A stretch of 16,769 nt of DNA from contig JAOXYB010022848.1 in the NCBI GenBank assembly GCA_028565635.1, positions 1-16,769 of the forward strand, given 5' to 3'. Positions 8,562 to 16,769 of the stretch are shown here, piece by piece. Below the pieces are notes generated by a model that ran no database searches, had not been told where the DNA came from, and saw only the letters and a list, made by a program, of their open reading frames with translations. Position numbers and translations under genes: made by a program. Position 1 is the first letter of the stretch. The number at the start of each line of letters is the position of its first letter. The stretch comes from Phoronis ovalis (Eukaryota; Phoronida; Phoronidae).

Positions 8562-9247
8562 TAAGGCTAAGCTGGACCCTCATCACTGTTTAAATAGAAT
8601 TTGTGAAAAATCCGCATTACATTTTTTTCACTCAAAGTAGATGTTTTCTAAAACTTTAACATTCAAGCTATGTCATAATGGTATTTTCAAACTATTGTGT
8701 AAAATGTATGAAATTTAATTAGTATTTAATTACACCCTATAAAAATCATTTGGTACATCCTACGGGAAAACCCAGTAGATCAAAATTCAGGCTAACTATA
8801 TTTTTAGCAAGTAATCGATATTCCCATAATTTGATTTTGATCATTTTTAAATTGCACCAGATATTTTGGTTATATAATCAATTTAGTTTTTTTAGCAAAT
8901 AAAAAAATACCTTTTTTAAACATTAATTAATAATTCAAAGATTATTCACGGTATTTACAATACGGTCATTATAACAAATAATGGAAATATCATTTACTTC
9001 TTAAAAACGTAGTTAGCTCCAATTTAGATCCGCAGGATTTTGCTGTAGGATGTACCTTATGATTTTTATGAGGTGTCATAAAACATTAATTAAATTTTAT
9101 GCATAGCACACATAGGTCTAGAAATATCACCATAACATAGCATGAATGTTAAAAGTCAGAAAAAAATTATTTTGCGTGAAAAAAGTGCAATGCGGATTTT
9201 TTCACGAATTTTTCTTTAAACAGTAACGAGGGTCTAGCTTAGCCTTA
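8562..9247. mobile_element. Foldback element: long inverted repeat with arms of about 320 bp
   Basis: The left arm from 8562 (TAAGGCTAAGCTGGACCCTC) matches the reverse complement of the right arm ending at 9247 (TAAGGCTAAGCTAGACCCTC). Similarity continues inward through TCCGCATT, TTTAACATTCAWGCTATG, ATAAAAATCAT with GGTACATCCTAC, and GCTAACTA with TTTTTA, to near 8890 and 8920, leaving a short central spacer. The arms are visibly diverged (I estimate roughly a quarter to a third of positions), so it is old. No target duplication was found. It ends about 300 bases before the peptide gene start codon. Confidence 0.85.
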
Positions 9248-9352
9248 GTATAAATTTTACATAGGCAAATATTCATATTTTATGGTGCCAAGCATGCTAA
9301 ATAAAAATCTGCAACATTTCATTATTTTCTACAATGACAGATTACCATGAAA

Positions 9353-9375
9353 TATCAGCATATGTTCTGCTGATA
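9353..9375. repeat. Short hairpin upstream of peptide gene
   Basis: TATCAGCA, seven bases, TGCTGATA, with partial outer pairing (ACAATG at 9331 and CATTGT at 9377). It lies about 170 bases before the peptide start codon. Could be chance. Confidence 0.5.
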
Positions 9376-9542
9376 CCATTGTAACAATTGTGCGTAATTT
9401 TGTACAGGCAAAAACTTGTATTTTACAGTGCCTTATGTACACATTTCTTAACTTTTATAATGCGTATGAATCTGGTGATTTAGACATCCAACTTGACTTG
9501 GAGGTTTAAACAACATTTTGAGACTTCATACAGAAAGAGAAG

Positions 9543-9594
9543 ATGAAATCTGCTTTAATCTTACTTTCTATGTTTGTGTTCACAAGTTTCATTA
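9543..9594 (+). CDS. Cys-rich peptide gene exon 1 (signal peptide)
   Basis: 17 codons plus one base. The ATG follows GAAAGAGAAG (G at -3). The exon encodes almost only the signal sequence, the exon split common in secreted peptide genes. Donor is A|GTAAGC. Confidence 0.75.
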
Positions 9595-10054
9595 GTAAGC
9601 ATGCACGTTTTGTGTTTGAACCATATATTATATAATAATTGCATACTAATATACATTCAGATGACTTTTGAAATTTTAGGTAGAATGAATTTTGATATGT
9701 AAATAGTTTGTAATTTTAATGTTAGTAAAATGCATTTTGAAGTTATTATTATGATAAATGCACCTGTAGTTATTACACTTTTATTATTAATAATTTAATA
9801 ACTAATAATTTAATAACACATTATTAAAAAGCAGTTTTATTTAAATTCTTTCACTGCGCAATAGTAAGTAAATATCCTATTTTCTGTTTATAGTGAGTGG
9901 ACCTGTGATGGCAGTTCAAGGTTCTCGATCCGGTTGTCATGTCTACCCACAGTTTAACAAGTCAAGGCTCTGCGATACTAATTGTCGAAAATTTCGTAAA
10001 GGAGATTTTGGCAGAGTAATAAATGGATCCTGCGAATGCTGCTGGTATTTGTGA
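9543..10054 (+). CDS. Secreted six-cysteine cationic peptide, defensin-like
   Basis: Join of 9543-9594 and 9894-10054, 70 residues. Residues 1-17 are a hydrophobic signal sequence (MKSALILLSMFVFTSF) and a plausible cleavage site follows Val-Met-Ala24. The mature part would be 46 residues with 8 Lys/Arg against 3 Asp/Glu. Cysteines lie at 32, 44, 48, 64, 66 and 67: C-x11-C-x3-C-x15-C-x-C-C. The CxxxC and CxC pair is what the cysteine-stabilised alpha-beta fold of defensins uses, with the first and last cysteine left to pair. The donor A|GTAAGC and acceptor TTTATAG|TG are canonical, and splicing creates Ile-Met across the join. An extracellular antimicrobial or signalling role is inference. The cysteine spacing does not match any family I can name, so this may be a lineage-specific peptide. 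Confidence 0.75.
9894..10054 (+). CDS. Cys-rich peptide gene exon 2 (mature peptide)
   Basis: Begins TG after acceptor TTTCTGTTTATAG and ends CECCWYL then TGA. It holds all six cysteines and the basic stretch CRKFRKGD. It is less AT-rich than its flanks, as expected of coding sequence. Confidence 0.78.
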
Positions 10055-10401
10055 ATTTAGATGTTTACCAATCATTGTATGTGTTGTTAAGCTTCAGGAA
10101 CTGATTTATCTTGTACTACTGTTCTTTCCCTATACAAGACAGTCTTTCAGAAAAACACTAAAAGAGACTTGCAATTATTAAAGGCAAATGATAAGTTACA
10201 ACCTGACAATACTGGCCTCTAACATAAGACTTTAAATTAATATTGACAGGCAGATCTGTGACACACTAGCTCCACCTGCTAGCAATGTTATAACTGCATG
10301 AAGTTCTTGCTGTTACTGTAAAATTTCTTGTATCCCAAAAATTGTGTGTTCACGATTTGGTGGTAATTTTTTGTGTAATTTCTATGTATGACATTTCAAT
10401 G

Positions 10402-10407
10402 AATAAA
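10402..10407 (+). promoter_or_regulatory. Poly(A) signal AATAAA of Cys-rich peptide gene
   Basis: Canonical AATAAA about 350 bases after the TGA on the coding strand, within GAATAAAAGC. It implies a 3' UTR of about 0.37 kb, 10055 to roughly 10425. No second coding frame is seen inside this UTR. Confidence 0.55.
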
Positions 10408-10467
10408 AGCTTACATCTGATACTAGTAGTGTTAGTAAATTTTTGATATGATTACTGGAGTTTTCCA

Positions 10468-10552
10468 AAAATAAGCCTTAGACGACCTTTCGAAAATTTG
10501 CTTTTTGATCAACATTTTTTTGGCCCCAAAAGGTCGCCCCTAGTTCTATTTT
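10468..10552. repeat. 85-bp imperfect foldback
   Basis: AAAATAAGCCTTAGACGACC at 10468 is paired with the reverse complement of the segment ending at 10552 (AAAATAGAACTAGGGGCGACC). Both then continue CTTT. The arms are about 25 bases with several mismatches. Looks like a very small MITE remnant next to the peptide gene 3' end. Confidence 0.6.
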
Positions 10553-11411
10553 CGCTGTAATTTAAAAATCCAAAGGCTCTTTTAATGGCCAATCATAACT
10601 TTTAATACTCACAGTCAAACAATAATTGCTGATGCAATGCGGAAAAGCTAGAACATGAAAATAATACGAAATTACTGCAAACATAATTTTAAAAATGCTT
10701 AATTTATTGCCTAATCAATAAATAGCACAGAAACTTTGCACCAACGTTTACTTTTGGAAAGAATTTCGATAATTTGCCAGGGGGCAGTTTTTCAGCGGGA
10801 ATTGGTTTTGGAAAATTCTGGTAATATATATTTGAAGTTCAACCTGCTGTGCAGCATGATACAAAATGCTCAATATTTTTTTTTACGCAACAAAGGTAAA
10901 ATATCAAAAAATGTTTGTAAAAGTACTGAATAAATGCCTTAAAACAGAACACTGTGGTTTATAAACAGAAACACTTTAGCTATAAATATTGCTGAAAACT
11001 GGGTTAATTGTTGATATTAATTTGATTGTAATAATTTCTCTATGATTAGCCTACTACAAAAAATTGCTTTCTTGTTAATTAGCAAATGACAGTAATTTTA
11101 TGGCATTTATCATAATTTTGTAGTTGATCCCCAGTAATTATCATTAACACAGTTATTTTCTAGTAAATTGTGTTGACCTTTTTTTCCAATTTGTTGACTA
11201 AAATCAGGCCAGTTCAGGATACTATAATCAGAATTAGTTTTGCAAGCTAGCTTTTGTTCAGGTGCCAATTATAGGTTTTACAAGTACAATTTAGTACATA
11301 CCTATAGATTTTAAGTATTTTTTATAATTTTGTACTCCTATATGAAAATGTTCAATGATCCTGCAAGGGAAAATGTTTGATTATGAACATTAATTTGTGG
11401 AAATTTTAATC

Positions 11412-11656
11412 CAAAATAGTGGCCATGTCAAAAGATATTCTTTGATAACGCAGAAAGACTAACTGATTTCAACAAAACATGGGTCAAAATGTTTAGTAGG
11501 TTCTATAGATGAAAATTTGAAATGAAAAAGCTGGTGACCATCTTTGATTCAAAATGGCTGCTATTTATGTAAAAACATATTCTTTGATAACTAGGAAAGA
11601 ACTGGACGAACTTCAACAAAGCTTGGATTAATATGTTTGCTGGGTTTTTAAAATGA
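11412..11656 (+). repeat. Two diverged direct repeats of about 105 bp
   Basis: Units at about 11412-11514 and 11550-11656 share AAAATRGYnGC, ATTCTTTGATAAC near their centre, then GAAAGA-CT and TTCAACAAA, and end GATGAAA or AATGAAA. They are about 140 bases apart. Probably part of a dispersed repeat. Confidence 0.7.
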
Positions 11657-11836
11657 AATCTAGTTTTTGTGTTTACTATTTTAAGATAGCGAGTGAAAAA
11701 TGTAACTTGTTAGTTGGATTTATTCATACTATCTATTTATTTAACAGATCAATAATCGAAACACACATAAACTCAAAACAATAAATCCATCATTTTTTCA
11801 ATGTTTTTTGGTACTGTTCCCTTGCAATATTGTTAG

Positions 11837-12043
11837 AACCTTCTTTTCAGCAGTATATCTAACTGCGTCATACTAGACGATATTAACAATCAGTATACCT
11901 TACCATGGATATCTGCGGAGCCCTATGCTTCACAAAAGAAGTGTTGTCAAGCTACCTGCTATATTAATTTCTTAAAGCGAAATCCTTATTCTAAAAAGAT
12001 GTTGTATTTCAAAATGCTACAAGAGTTACTTCTACGTATTTAA
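11837..12043 (+). other. Open frame of 68 codons with an acceptor-like start, unassigned
   Basis: Open from a stop at 11834 to TAA at 12041 with no ATG near its start. A pyrimidine-rich CTTCTTTTCAG at 11840-11850 could be a splice acceptor. The frame includes LPWISAEPYASQKKCCQATC, with a CC-x3-C group. Base composition is richer than the flanks. No matching upstream exon could be found, so it may be a relic exon or chance. Confidence 0.2.
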
Positions 12044-12216
12044 AAAAATCTGTTATTTCTCTATAAATTCAAAAAATTTGTTCTTAGGAACTTTAAAGCA
12101 TGAGGCATTTGAAATTACTTATTGAATGTTCACACGTTCCTTTTGTTCATTTGCGCAGCAGATAATCCATAGTAACATCCCATTATAAGCAGATTATAAC
12201 TTGCATTTAAAATGAC

Positions 12217-12256
12217 ACAATATATATATAGTACAATATATAGTACAATATAAAAT
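12217..12256 (+). repeat. AGTACAATATAT tandem
   Basis: ACAATATATATATAGTACAA followed by TATATAGTACAATATAAA: two to three units of a 12-base AGTACAATATAT repeat in an AT microsatellite. Confidence 0.75.
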
Positions 12257-12280
12257 TATAAGTACTACTTGTGAGCTAAA

Positions 12281-12545
12281 ATGAACAAATTAAAACAAAC
12301 ATGTCTCAATGTACCGAGTTCTATAAATTTCGGCAAGCATGGGAAATGGAATGGTTTCAACATTGACATGCCCCAGCTCAAACCAAAGAGCTATAGCCCT
12401 TCAAAGTACAGAAACAATGTAACATATGTGACAGAAGGATGATAACAATTTGTTAGCTATACTGGGAATGCTCGGGGAACAGTATTTTATGACCGACATT
12501 CCAAAGGGATTGCATTCATGATGCTGATAAACAGCATATTTTGAA
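12281..12545 (+). pseudogene. Coding-like decayed segment, strand unclear
   Basis: An ATG at 12281 opens 53 codons (ending YRNNVTYVTEG, TGA at 12440-12442), and after TGA TAA the same frame stays open for about 33 codons to TGA near 12545. The minus strand is also largely open here. Codon-like composition and the low AT content for this window suggest a remnant of a once-coding or mobile sequence. I do not recognise it. Confidence 0.25.
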
Positions 12546-13526
12546 CTGCAAAGCAAAACTATTTGAAATGCCTGATATTTTCAGTCAGTTTAATATGAAA
12601 CACAGCTACTACTGAGAGATTTGTATGCCAAGACATATATGCATTTTAATCAAAAGTTTCTCTTTGAGATTTGTAAAGTTTTTTTAAAGATCTAAAAATC
12701 ACATACAGATTAACAAACATTTGTAAGTTCTTTTATCAATATAGTTGGATTTTCTGGTCTATACATTTTTGCCTTGACTAGCATATTATTAGACTTTGGT
12801 TTTCATGTTTTGCCACTATTTAAACGCCCAAGTAAAATCAAAATGATAACTGGCATTAGAATTGGCTTTTTTTCCAACCAAAAGTCAATGATTTTGGCCA
12901 TCATTGAATCACCTGTATGTCTGATTTTGGTGTCTTTTATGTGACAGCCAAACCGATATGTTATAAGGTGAAGTTTTCAAGCCAATGCACCAAATATCTC
13001 TTCTGGGAATGATTCTCTCTAGGGTTTAAATATGATTCCTGGCTCTAAGTCTATCACAACAGTTTTAGTCCTCAACTTGGTGGTTCGTAAAACCTGATCA
13101 GAAGCCAAATGAACCTGAAACTGTCTTAAAGCAGCAGTCCCAAATGGAATGAGCATTTTTCATTTAGTTAATTAACAGATAACAAGAGAATATAATATGT
13201 GTTTGTTTTTTAAAAACACATAGCTTGCATTAATTCACTGAAAAGTTTGTATAACTGATATGGATTTATAGCAGCATAGAATAGAACCACCAAGGAAGTT
13301 AGCTTAAAACCACTTTCACAAACCGAGGGATTTCTCAATATTCAAACTCTATGATATCATTCTCAGAAAGCTGTGCTGCTGCTTACATTTATTTTTATAT
13401 TTCTGCTAATACAAATTGCCAATATTATGCAAAAAAAAAAACAGCAAATATATCTGATCATGAGGCGAGACCAGCCCAGTCATGATGGTCATTTATATTG
13501 GCAAGTTGTAAAAAGCAGCTTTAATA

Positions 13527-13532
13527 TTTATT
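13527..13532 (-). promoter_or_regulatory. Possible poly(A) signal of membrane glycoprotein gene
   Basis: AATAAA on the minus strand (TTTATT on plus), the first I find downstream of the TAA, about 540 bases away. In DNA this AT-rich the hexamer is often fortuitous. Confidence 0.3.
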
Positions 13533-13658
13533 ATATACTAATTTTTTTTTAACTTTCCATTAAGTAATTTATGCAAAATAAAATTCATAATTAAAACGGT
13601 TATCAAGTGTCAAATTGCTTGAAAGAATAAAATGATTTACACTTTAGTAACCTTATAA

Positions 13659-13739
13659 CAGCAAGAATTTTTTAAACAAGAGATTATACATGCAGTATAC
13701 ATTGGACGGAATCAATATTTGTCCACAAAATTCTTGCTG
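13659..13739. repeat. 13-bp inverted pair
   Basis: CAGCAAGAATTTT at 13659-13671 and its exact reverse complement at 13727-13739, 55 bases apart. This is downstream of the membrane glycoprotein stop and could fall in its 3' UTR. Confidence 0.6.
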
Positions 13740-14073
13740 GATATATGAACAGTTTGCTAAATTCACATACAAAAATATAGTAACATTCAAATATTAAGTA
13801 CATTCAAAATTTAAGATTATTGCCTTAGGCATATAAATATATCACATATCAACTGTGGAACTGTTGAATCTCTATTACTATAGTTCCTACATAAACTATA
13901 CTGAGTCAAAAAACAACTGTAGCAACTATAGTATTAATTATAGTACACATAAGTAATCCATAATAACAAATTATTATAATGTACATATAAAACAATTACT
14001 AGTAAATATAGATATTATAAGTACACCTTTTCATTGCAGTAAAGCTTCCAAAATGTACCCACAATGTATAACT

Positions 14074-14113
14074 TTATGAGTTTGAAATATCTGCCGATCC
14101 CACCTTTGTTGGT
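14074..14113 (-). CDS. Membrane glycoprotein last exon, cytoplasmic tail
   Basis: After acceptor TTTTGCAG, the first A completes Arg, then PTKVGSADISNS and TAA. The cytoplasmic tail is only 13 to 15 residues, with no obvious signalling motif. Confidence 0.8.
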
Positions 14114-16769
14114 CTGCAAAATAAAAAAAGATGTATGTGAAAGCAACATTAGAAATTAATATGATTTGAAATAAGTATAATATCCTGCAGTTCGGTCATA
14201 CTAATATATTTTACCGAAATTTTTTTTGAAAAAATGATTATGACAATAATTAAAAATGTTTAGATTATGTTAATTTTCATACTTGTTTTTGTGTATTCAT
14301 TGGCAAAGAAAACAATATTTGTAGATTAAAAATTGAATCATTCTAGAACATATGGACGAGACAAATAAAATATTTCGTTGAGTTATTAGCTCAGTTTAGT
14401 ACGAGTTCTCTTATTGTTACATATTGTCAGAAAAACTTGTGCGTACGTTTAAACAAGAAATTTTCAGTTTAATTTGCGTTTATTTATTCATCAATCTAAT
14501 AAACCTATAGCCTGTAACACTTACCTCTTGACCAACACAACAATGATTATCACAACAATGGCAACACCGACAAGAGCCCCAACAACAGCGACAGCAATGA
14601 CCCAAGCGGGAGTTTGTGCACTGCCACCACCTCCTGGTGTCTGTAATAACAAAATCAAGCAATTAATGTATGTCTTCTTAAAGAATAAGTAGTGCAAATG
14701 ATACTTTAATTATTATATACAGGCAGTTAATTACTAATGCGATACCGATAGGTTGTTTAAAAAAAAAATTATTAGTGATTTCAATAAAAATTGTACAAAC
14801 TTGCTTCGAAATGTTAAGAGGAAATGTATCAATACTATACATACCACCTGTGTTGTTGTTACAGTGTTATTATTACTGTTGTTACTAGTGTTGATGACGG
14901 ATACTGTTGAGGTTGCTGGTGGTGTTGGCTGAACAGCTGCGCCAACTTGAATAATGGTTAAATTGACTCCTGAACTTGGTGAAAGAGATGCCTGCATGGC
15001 AGTTGTCATATTCCTGGAAAAATATATTTAAATTAGGTTTCGTTGTTCATGATTTCATCATCTGCTACCATTTGGTTAATTTTTAAGTACATTTGAAGTT
15101 GCGTGATTACCTTTTAAAATTTTACAGGTACTTAACACAACACTTCAATGCTTTTATTTATTTTGTGTGCTGCAGGATATATCTATATGTCTTACACATT
15201 TAATTGTCCATACATCTCCCTCTACCTCACATACATTGTATACTTACATGCTTGCCTGAGTCAAAATGACTGTTAACACAGCTTGCGCTAGTCCATCTTC
15301 TCCTGCTGAAAAGGAGATTGCTCGTTTTCTGCGAAGAGGTGCCCCTGCTGTACACAACGCATTATTTCTGTCATATTTTACCACCACCAGAACTTGAAGA
15401 GTGGAGCTAATTATTACAGGATATCCACTTCCAATACCAATTTTTTGAGTTGTTGTATAAACAAGTGGATTACTTGCATTTGGCCTGTAAAAAGGGATTA
15501 AAATATTTAATATGAAACGAAACCGAAGTATTACAGAAATTATAATAGAGGTCAGTTACAAAACAAAACTATCCAAGCAAACAACCATGATTGCTGAGTT
15601 AATAGTGGTTTTACTTATTACACTTTATGGTATTGATGCACAGTCATGGTTTCTCAATATTTAATATACTATATGCTATGATGAACTGTAAATAAATAAT
15701 TTTAAACTTAATCTTCTAGTTACCAATGTTACAAGTGTGAACTGGGTCAATCTCTATTAATAAAAGATGACTTTTAATATCCATTAATTAGTCTCTGTAT
15801 GTAATCACATTTGAATATTAAAAGATTATATGAAGCAAATGGTTAGATATGCCAGTTGTGAAAATTATAAACGTCTTTCTTAACTGCAATGGAGGCATTT
15901 TAGAAAGAATCAGATAGTCGATGGTTAATTTCGAGACGAAAAGTTTGACAGGTGAAACTTGTTTGAACAATTAAAACTATAGGATGTATCAATTTTAAAA
16001 CAAACACCTATTAAAATACACTGAGATGACCCATTTATGAGCCAGCATTCCACTTTTTGGATGATGTGAAAAAACAATTTTTCCCTTTCTAACGATGACA
16101 TGATACAAACATACGTGTCCCAAATTTCAAGTCTATTCGTTCAGATTTGGCTGTAGAATTAGTTATTTAATGAATGGCAGTTTATGATAAACGAAATTGG
16201 TAATTATTTTAGTATTTAAGTATTATTGTACAAGGTCATTTCTAATTTTAAGCAAAAAAGAGTGTGCTTGTCTACAAAACATTTCTTTTAGCATTGTACT
16301 TACGTGATATAAGGCATGGTGAGATTACAACATGCTTGGTATTTAGTAGTATCTGCATTACAATAGTCATTGGCTGCAGTCACTACAGTATTAATAAATG
16401 TTGTCGAAATAGAGTTAAACTGCAAGATGAAAAAAAAATTGTTTAAAATACAGAACATTGTGCATATAGTAATTAAGCAAACTAAATTGAAATCGAAAAT
16501 AGAAAAAAATTATTCTAGTATTAATTATTCATCATTGTATAGCAGGTCTTTTCATCAATAATTATATAGCAGGTATTTTTCTCACTTAGGTAAGCTAAAC
16601 CTGATTGCATTTTGTTAACTTTAATGTCAATTTTAGTCATATACCTTGTTTTTCTTTATATTTTATGCATTTAGTACTTAGTGGAGAAAAACATTACCTG
16701 TGCAACAGATATACCACCGCCAAATGTTACAAGAACACCATATTCTTCTTCTAGCTGACTGACTGTAAT
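14074..16769 (-). CDS. Type I membrane glycoprotein with furin site, C-terminal six exons
   Basis: Minus-strand join of 16698-16769 (partial), 16304-16419, 15248-15484, 14848-15013, 14525-14640 and 14074-14113; 248 visible residues, N terminus off the right edge. Order: a non-cysteine start (EEEYGVLVTFGGGISVAQ), a region with four cysteines (C-x9-CC in exon 2, one more in exon 3), a basic RRKR site at about residues 114-117 followed by AISFSAGEDG, a Thr/Ser/Asn-rich stalk with several N-x-S/T sequons, a Gly-rich linker, one transmembrane helix (WVIAVAVVGALVGVAIVV on to VLVK) and a short tail ending SADISNS. RRKR fits proprotein convertase cleavage in the secretory pathway. I do not recognise the ectodomain family. 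ZP-domain and SEA-domain proteins share this plan, but their defining residues are not evident here. Confidence 0.82.
14525..14640 (-). CDS. Membrane glycoprotein exon, transmembrane helix
   Basis: 38 codons plus AG, acceptor TTATTACAG and donor AG|GTAAGT. Encodes TPGGGGSAQTPAW followed by about 22 uninterrupted Val/Ala/Ile/Leu/Gly residues and a stop-transfer Lys-Arg. The other frames of this exon give the Cys-rich and Thr-rich open frames visible here, which are shadows. Confidence 0.9.
14848..15013 (-). CDS. Membrane glycoprotein exon, glycosylated stalk
   Basis: Encodes NMTTAMQASLSPSSGVNLT, then a Pro/Thr/Ser and Asn-rich stretch with sequons NMT, NLT, NTS, NNS and NNT, ending TVTTTQ. 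Two donors three bases apart are possible, CAG|GTGGTA (used here) or GTG|GTATGT (exon end 14845). Both keep frame and the second adds one Val. Confidence 0.85.
15248..15484 (-). CDS. Membrane glycoprotein exon with RRKR site
   Basis: One base, 78 codons and two bases; acceptor TTTTTACAG and donor AT|GTAAGT. Contains LQVLVVVKYDRNNALC, then APLRRKRAISFSAGEDG and AQAVLTVILTQAS. RRKR matches the R-x-K/R-R convertase consensus. Confidence 0.87.
15485..16303 (-). other. Intron of the membrane glycoprotein gene
   Basis: Non-coding stretch of 0.82 kb between the C-x9-CC exon and the RRKR exon, which join in frame across it. I see no repeat or exon in it. The other introns of this gene (14114-14524, 14641-14847, 15014-15247, 16420-16697) are likewise featureless and AT-rich. 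Confidence 0.8.
16304..16419 (-). CDS. Membrane glycoprotein exon with C-x9-CC
   Basis: 38 codons plus AC, acceptor ATCTTGCAG, donor CAC|GTAAGT. Encodes NDYCNADTTKYQACCNLTMP, with three cysteines and one N-glycosylation sequon (NLT). AC plus the G of the next exon gives Thr. Confidence 0.82.
16698..16769 (-). CDS. Membrane glycoprotein exon (partial, cut by window edge)
   Basis: 24 codons visible, ITVSQLEEEYGVLVTFGGG then ISVAQ, donor CAG|GTAATG in phase 0. Beta-strand-like composition, no cysteine. The upstream part continues beyond the right edge. Confidence 0.78.

Larger units (their letters stand above)
6940..9542. other. Divergent intergenic region between ARH and Cys-rich peptide genes
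   Basis: The two genes are head to head, so both promoters should lie here. The first 500 bases next to the ARH start are less AT-rich and have more CpG (for example CGATTGCGATCGATAGG near 7384), fitting a promoter-proximal region. Beyond lie a 24-bp palindrome, interspersed repeat copy B and a long inverted repeat. TTTTATAATG at about 9454 could be a TATA-like element for the peptide gene. No coding exon is supported. Confidence 0.6.
10411..14073. other. Intergenic region between the peptide and membrane glycoprotein genes
   Basis: About 3.7 kb between convergent genes. It holds a short foldback (10468-10552), a pair of diverged direct repeats (11412-11656), a coding-like fragment without a start codon (11837-12043), a coding-like decayed stretch (12281-12545), an AGTACAATATAT tandem (12217-12256) and a 13-bp inverted pair (13659-13739). 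The 65-codon frame at 10736-10933 begins at TTG, is low-complexity and unrecognised. No gene is supported. Confidence 0.6.

Noticed and set aside
9543-10410. Single-exon reading of the peptide gene through the intron
   Set aside because: The signal-peptide frame meets in-frame stops in the intron, while the canonical GT/AG splice joins it to the cysteine-rich exon.
10736-10933. 65-codon plus-strand frame
   Set aside because: TTG start, no recognisable motif, and no signal peptide or exon borders.
14480-14692. Cys-rich minus frame and Thr-rich plus frame over the transmembrane exon
   Set aside because: Both are shadows of the exon that encodes the transmembrane helix, which alone splices in frame with its neighbours.
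16264-16561. 60- and 63-codon plus frames
   Set aside because: Antisense to a membrane glycoprotein exon and its intron; low complexity, no domain.
1-16769. Prokaryotic defence system, CRISPR array or phage module
   Set aside because: No operons, no regularly spaced repeats with unique spacers, no phage genes. The gene structure is plainly that of an intron-rich eukaryote.

Overview
This window is AT-rich eukaryotic nuclear DNA, most likely from an invertebrate animal. The genes have short exons (about 30 to 240 bases) with clean GT/AG borders, separated by introns of about 0.2 to 1.8 kb. Intergenic and intronic DNA is full of foldback and MITE-like repeats. A bivalve or other lophotrochozoan is my best guess, from the ADP-ribosylglycohydrolase type, the small secreted Cys-rich peptide and the style of the repeats. 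That guess is inference, and I could not run a search. No bacterial operons, rRNA, tRNA or CRISPR array are visible.

Three split genes can be reconstructed. (1) Minus strand, about 6939 down to 790 and continuing off the left edge: an ADP-ribosylglycohydrolase (ARH/DraG family) gene. Seven exons splice in frame into 297 residues from a good start codon. The C-terminal exon, which should carry the second metal-binding motif, lies outside the window. (2) Plus strand, 9543 to 10054: a two-exon gene for a 70-residue secreted, cationic, six-cysteine peptide of defensin-like character, with a poly(A) signal at 10402. (3) Minus strand, 16769 down to 14074, entering from the right edge: the last six exons of a type I membrane glycoprotein. 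It has an RRKR furin-type site, an Asn/Ser/Thr-rich glycosylated stalk, one transmembrane helix and a 13 to 15 residue tail. I do not recognise its family.

Layout: 1-789 is intron of gene 1. 790-6939 is gene 1; its 5270-6414 intron holds a MITE of about 389 bp with 8-bp target duplications and an 18-bp perfect hairpin. 6940-9542 is the divergent intergenic region between genes 1 and 2. It carries a 24-bp perfect palindrome, a repeat copy that recurs inverted inside gene 1 (1085-1560), and a long inverted repeat of about 690 bp. 9543-10410 is gene 2. 10411-14073 is a gap with degenerate repeats and two weak coding-like stretches. 14074-16769 is gene 3.

The genes need not work together. ADP-ribosyl hydrolases and secreted Cys-rich peptides both appear in invertebrate innate immunity, but adjacency in an animal genome is weak evidence. 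Most long open frames outside the listed exons are shadows or repeat-derived.
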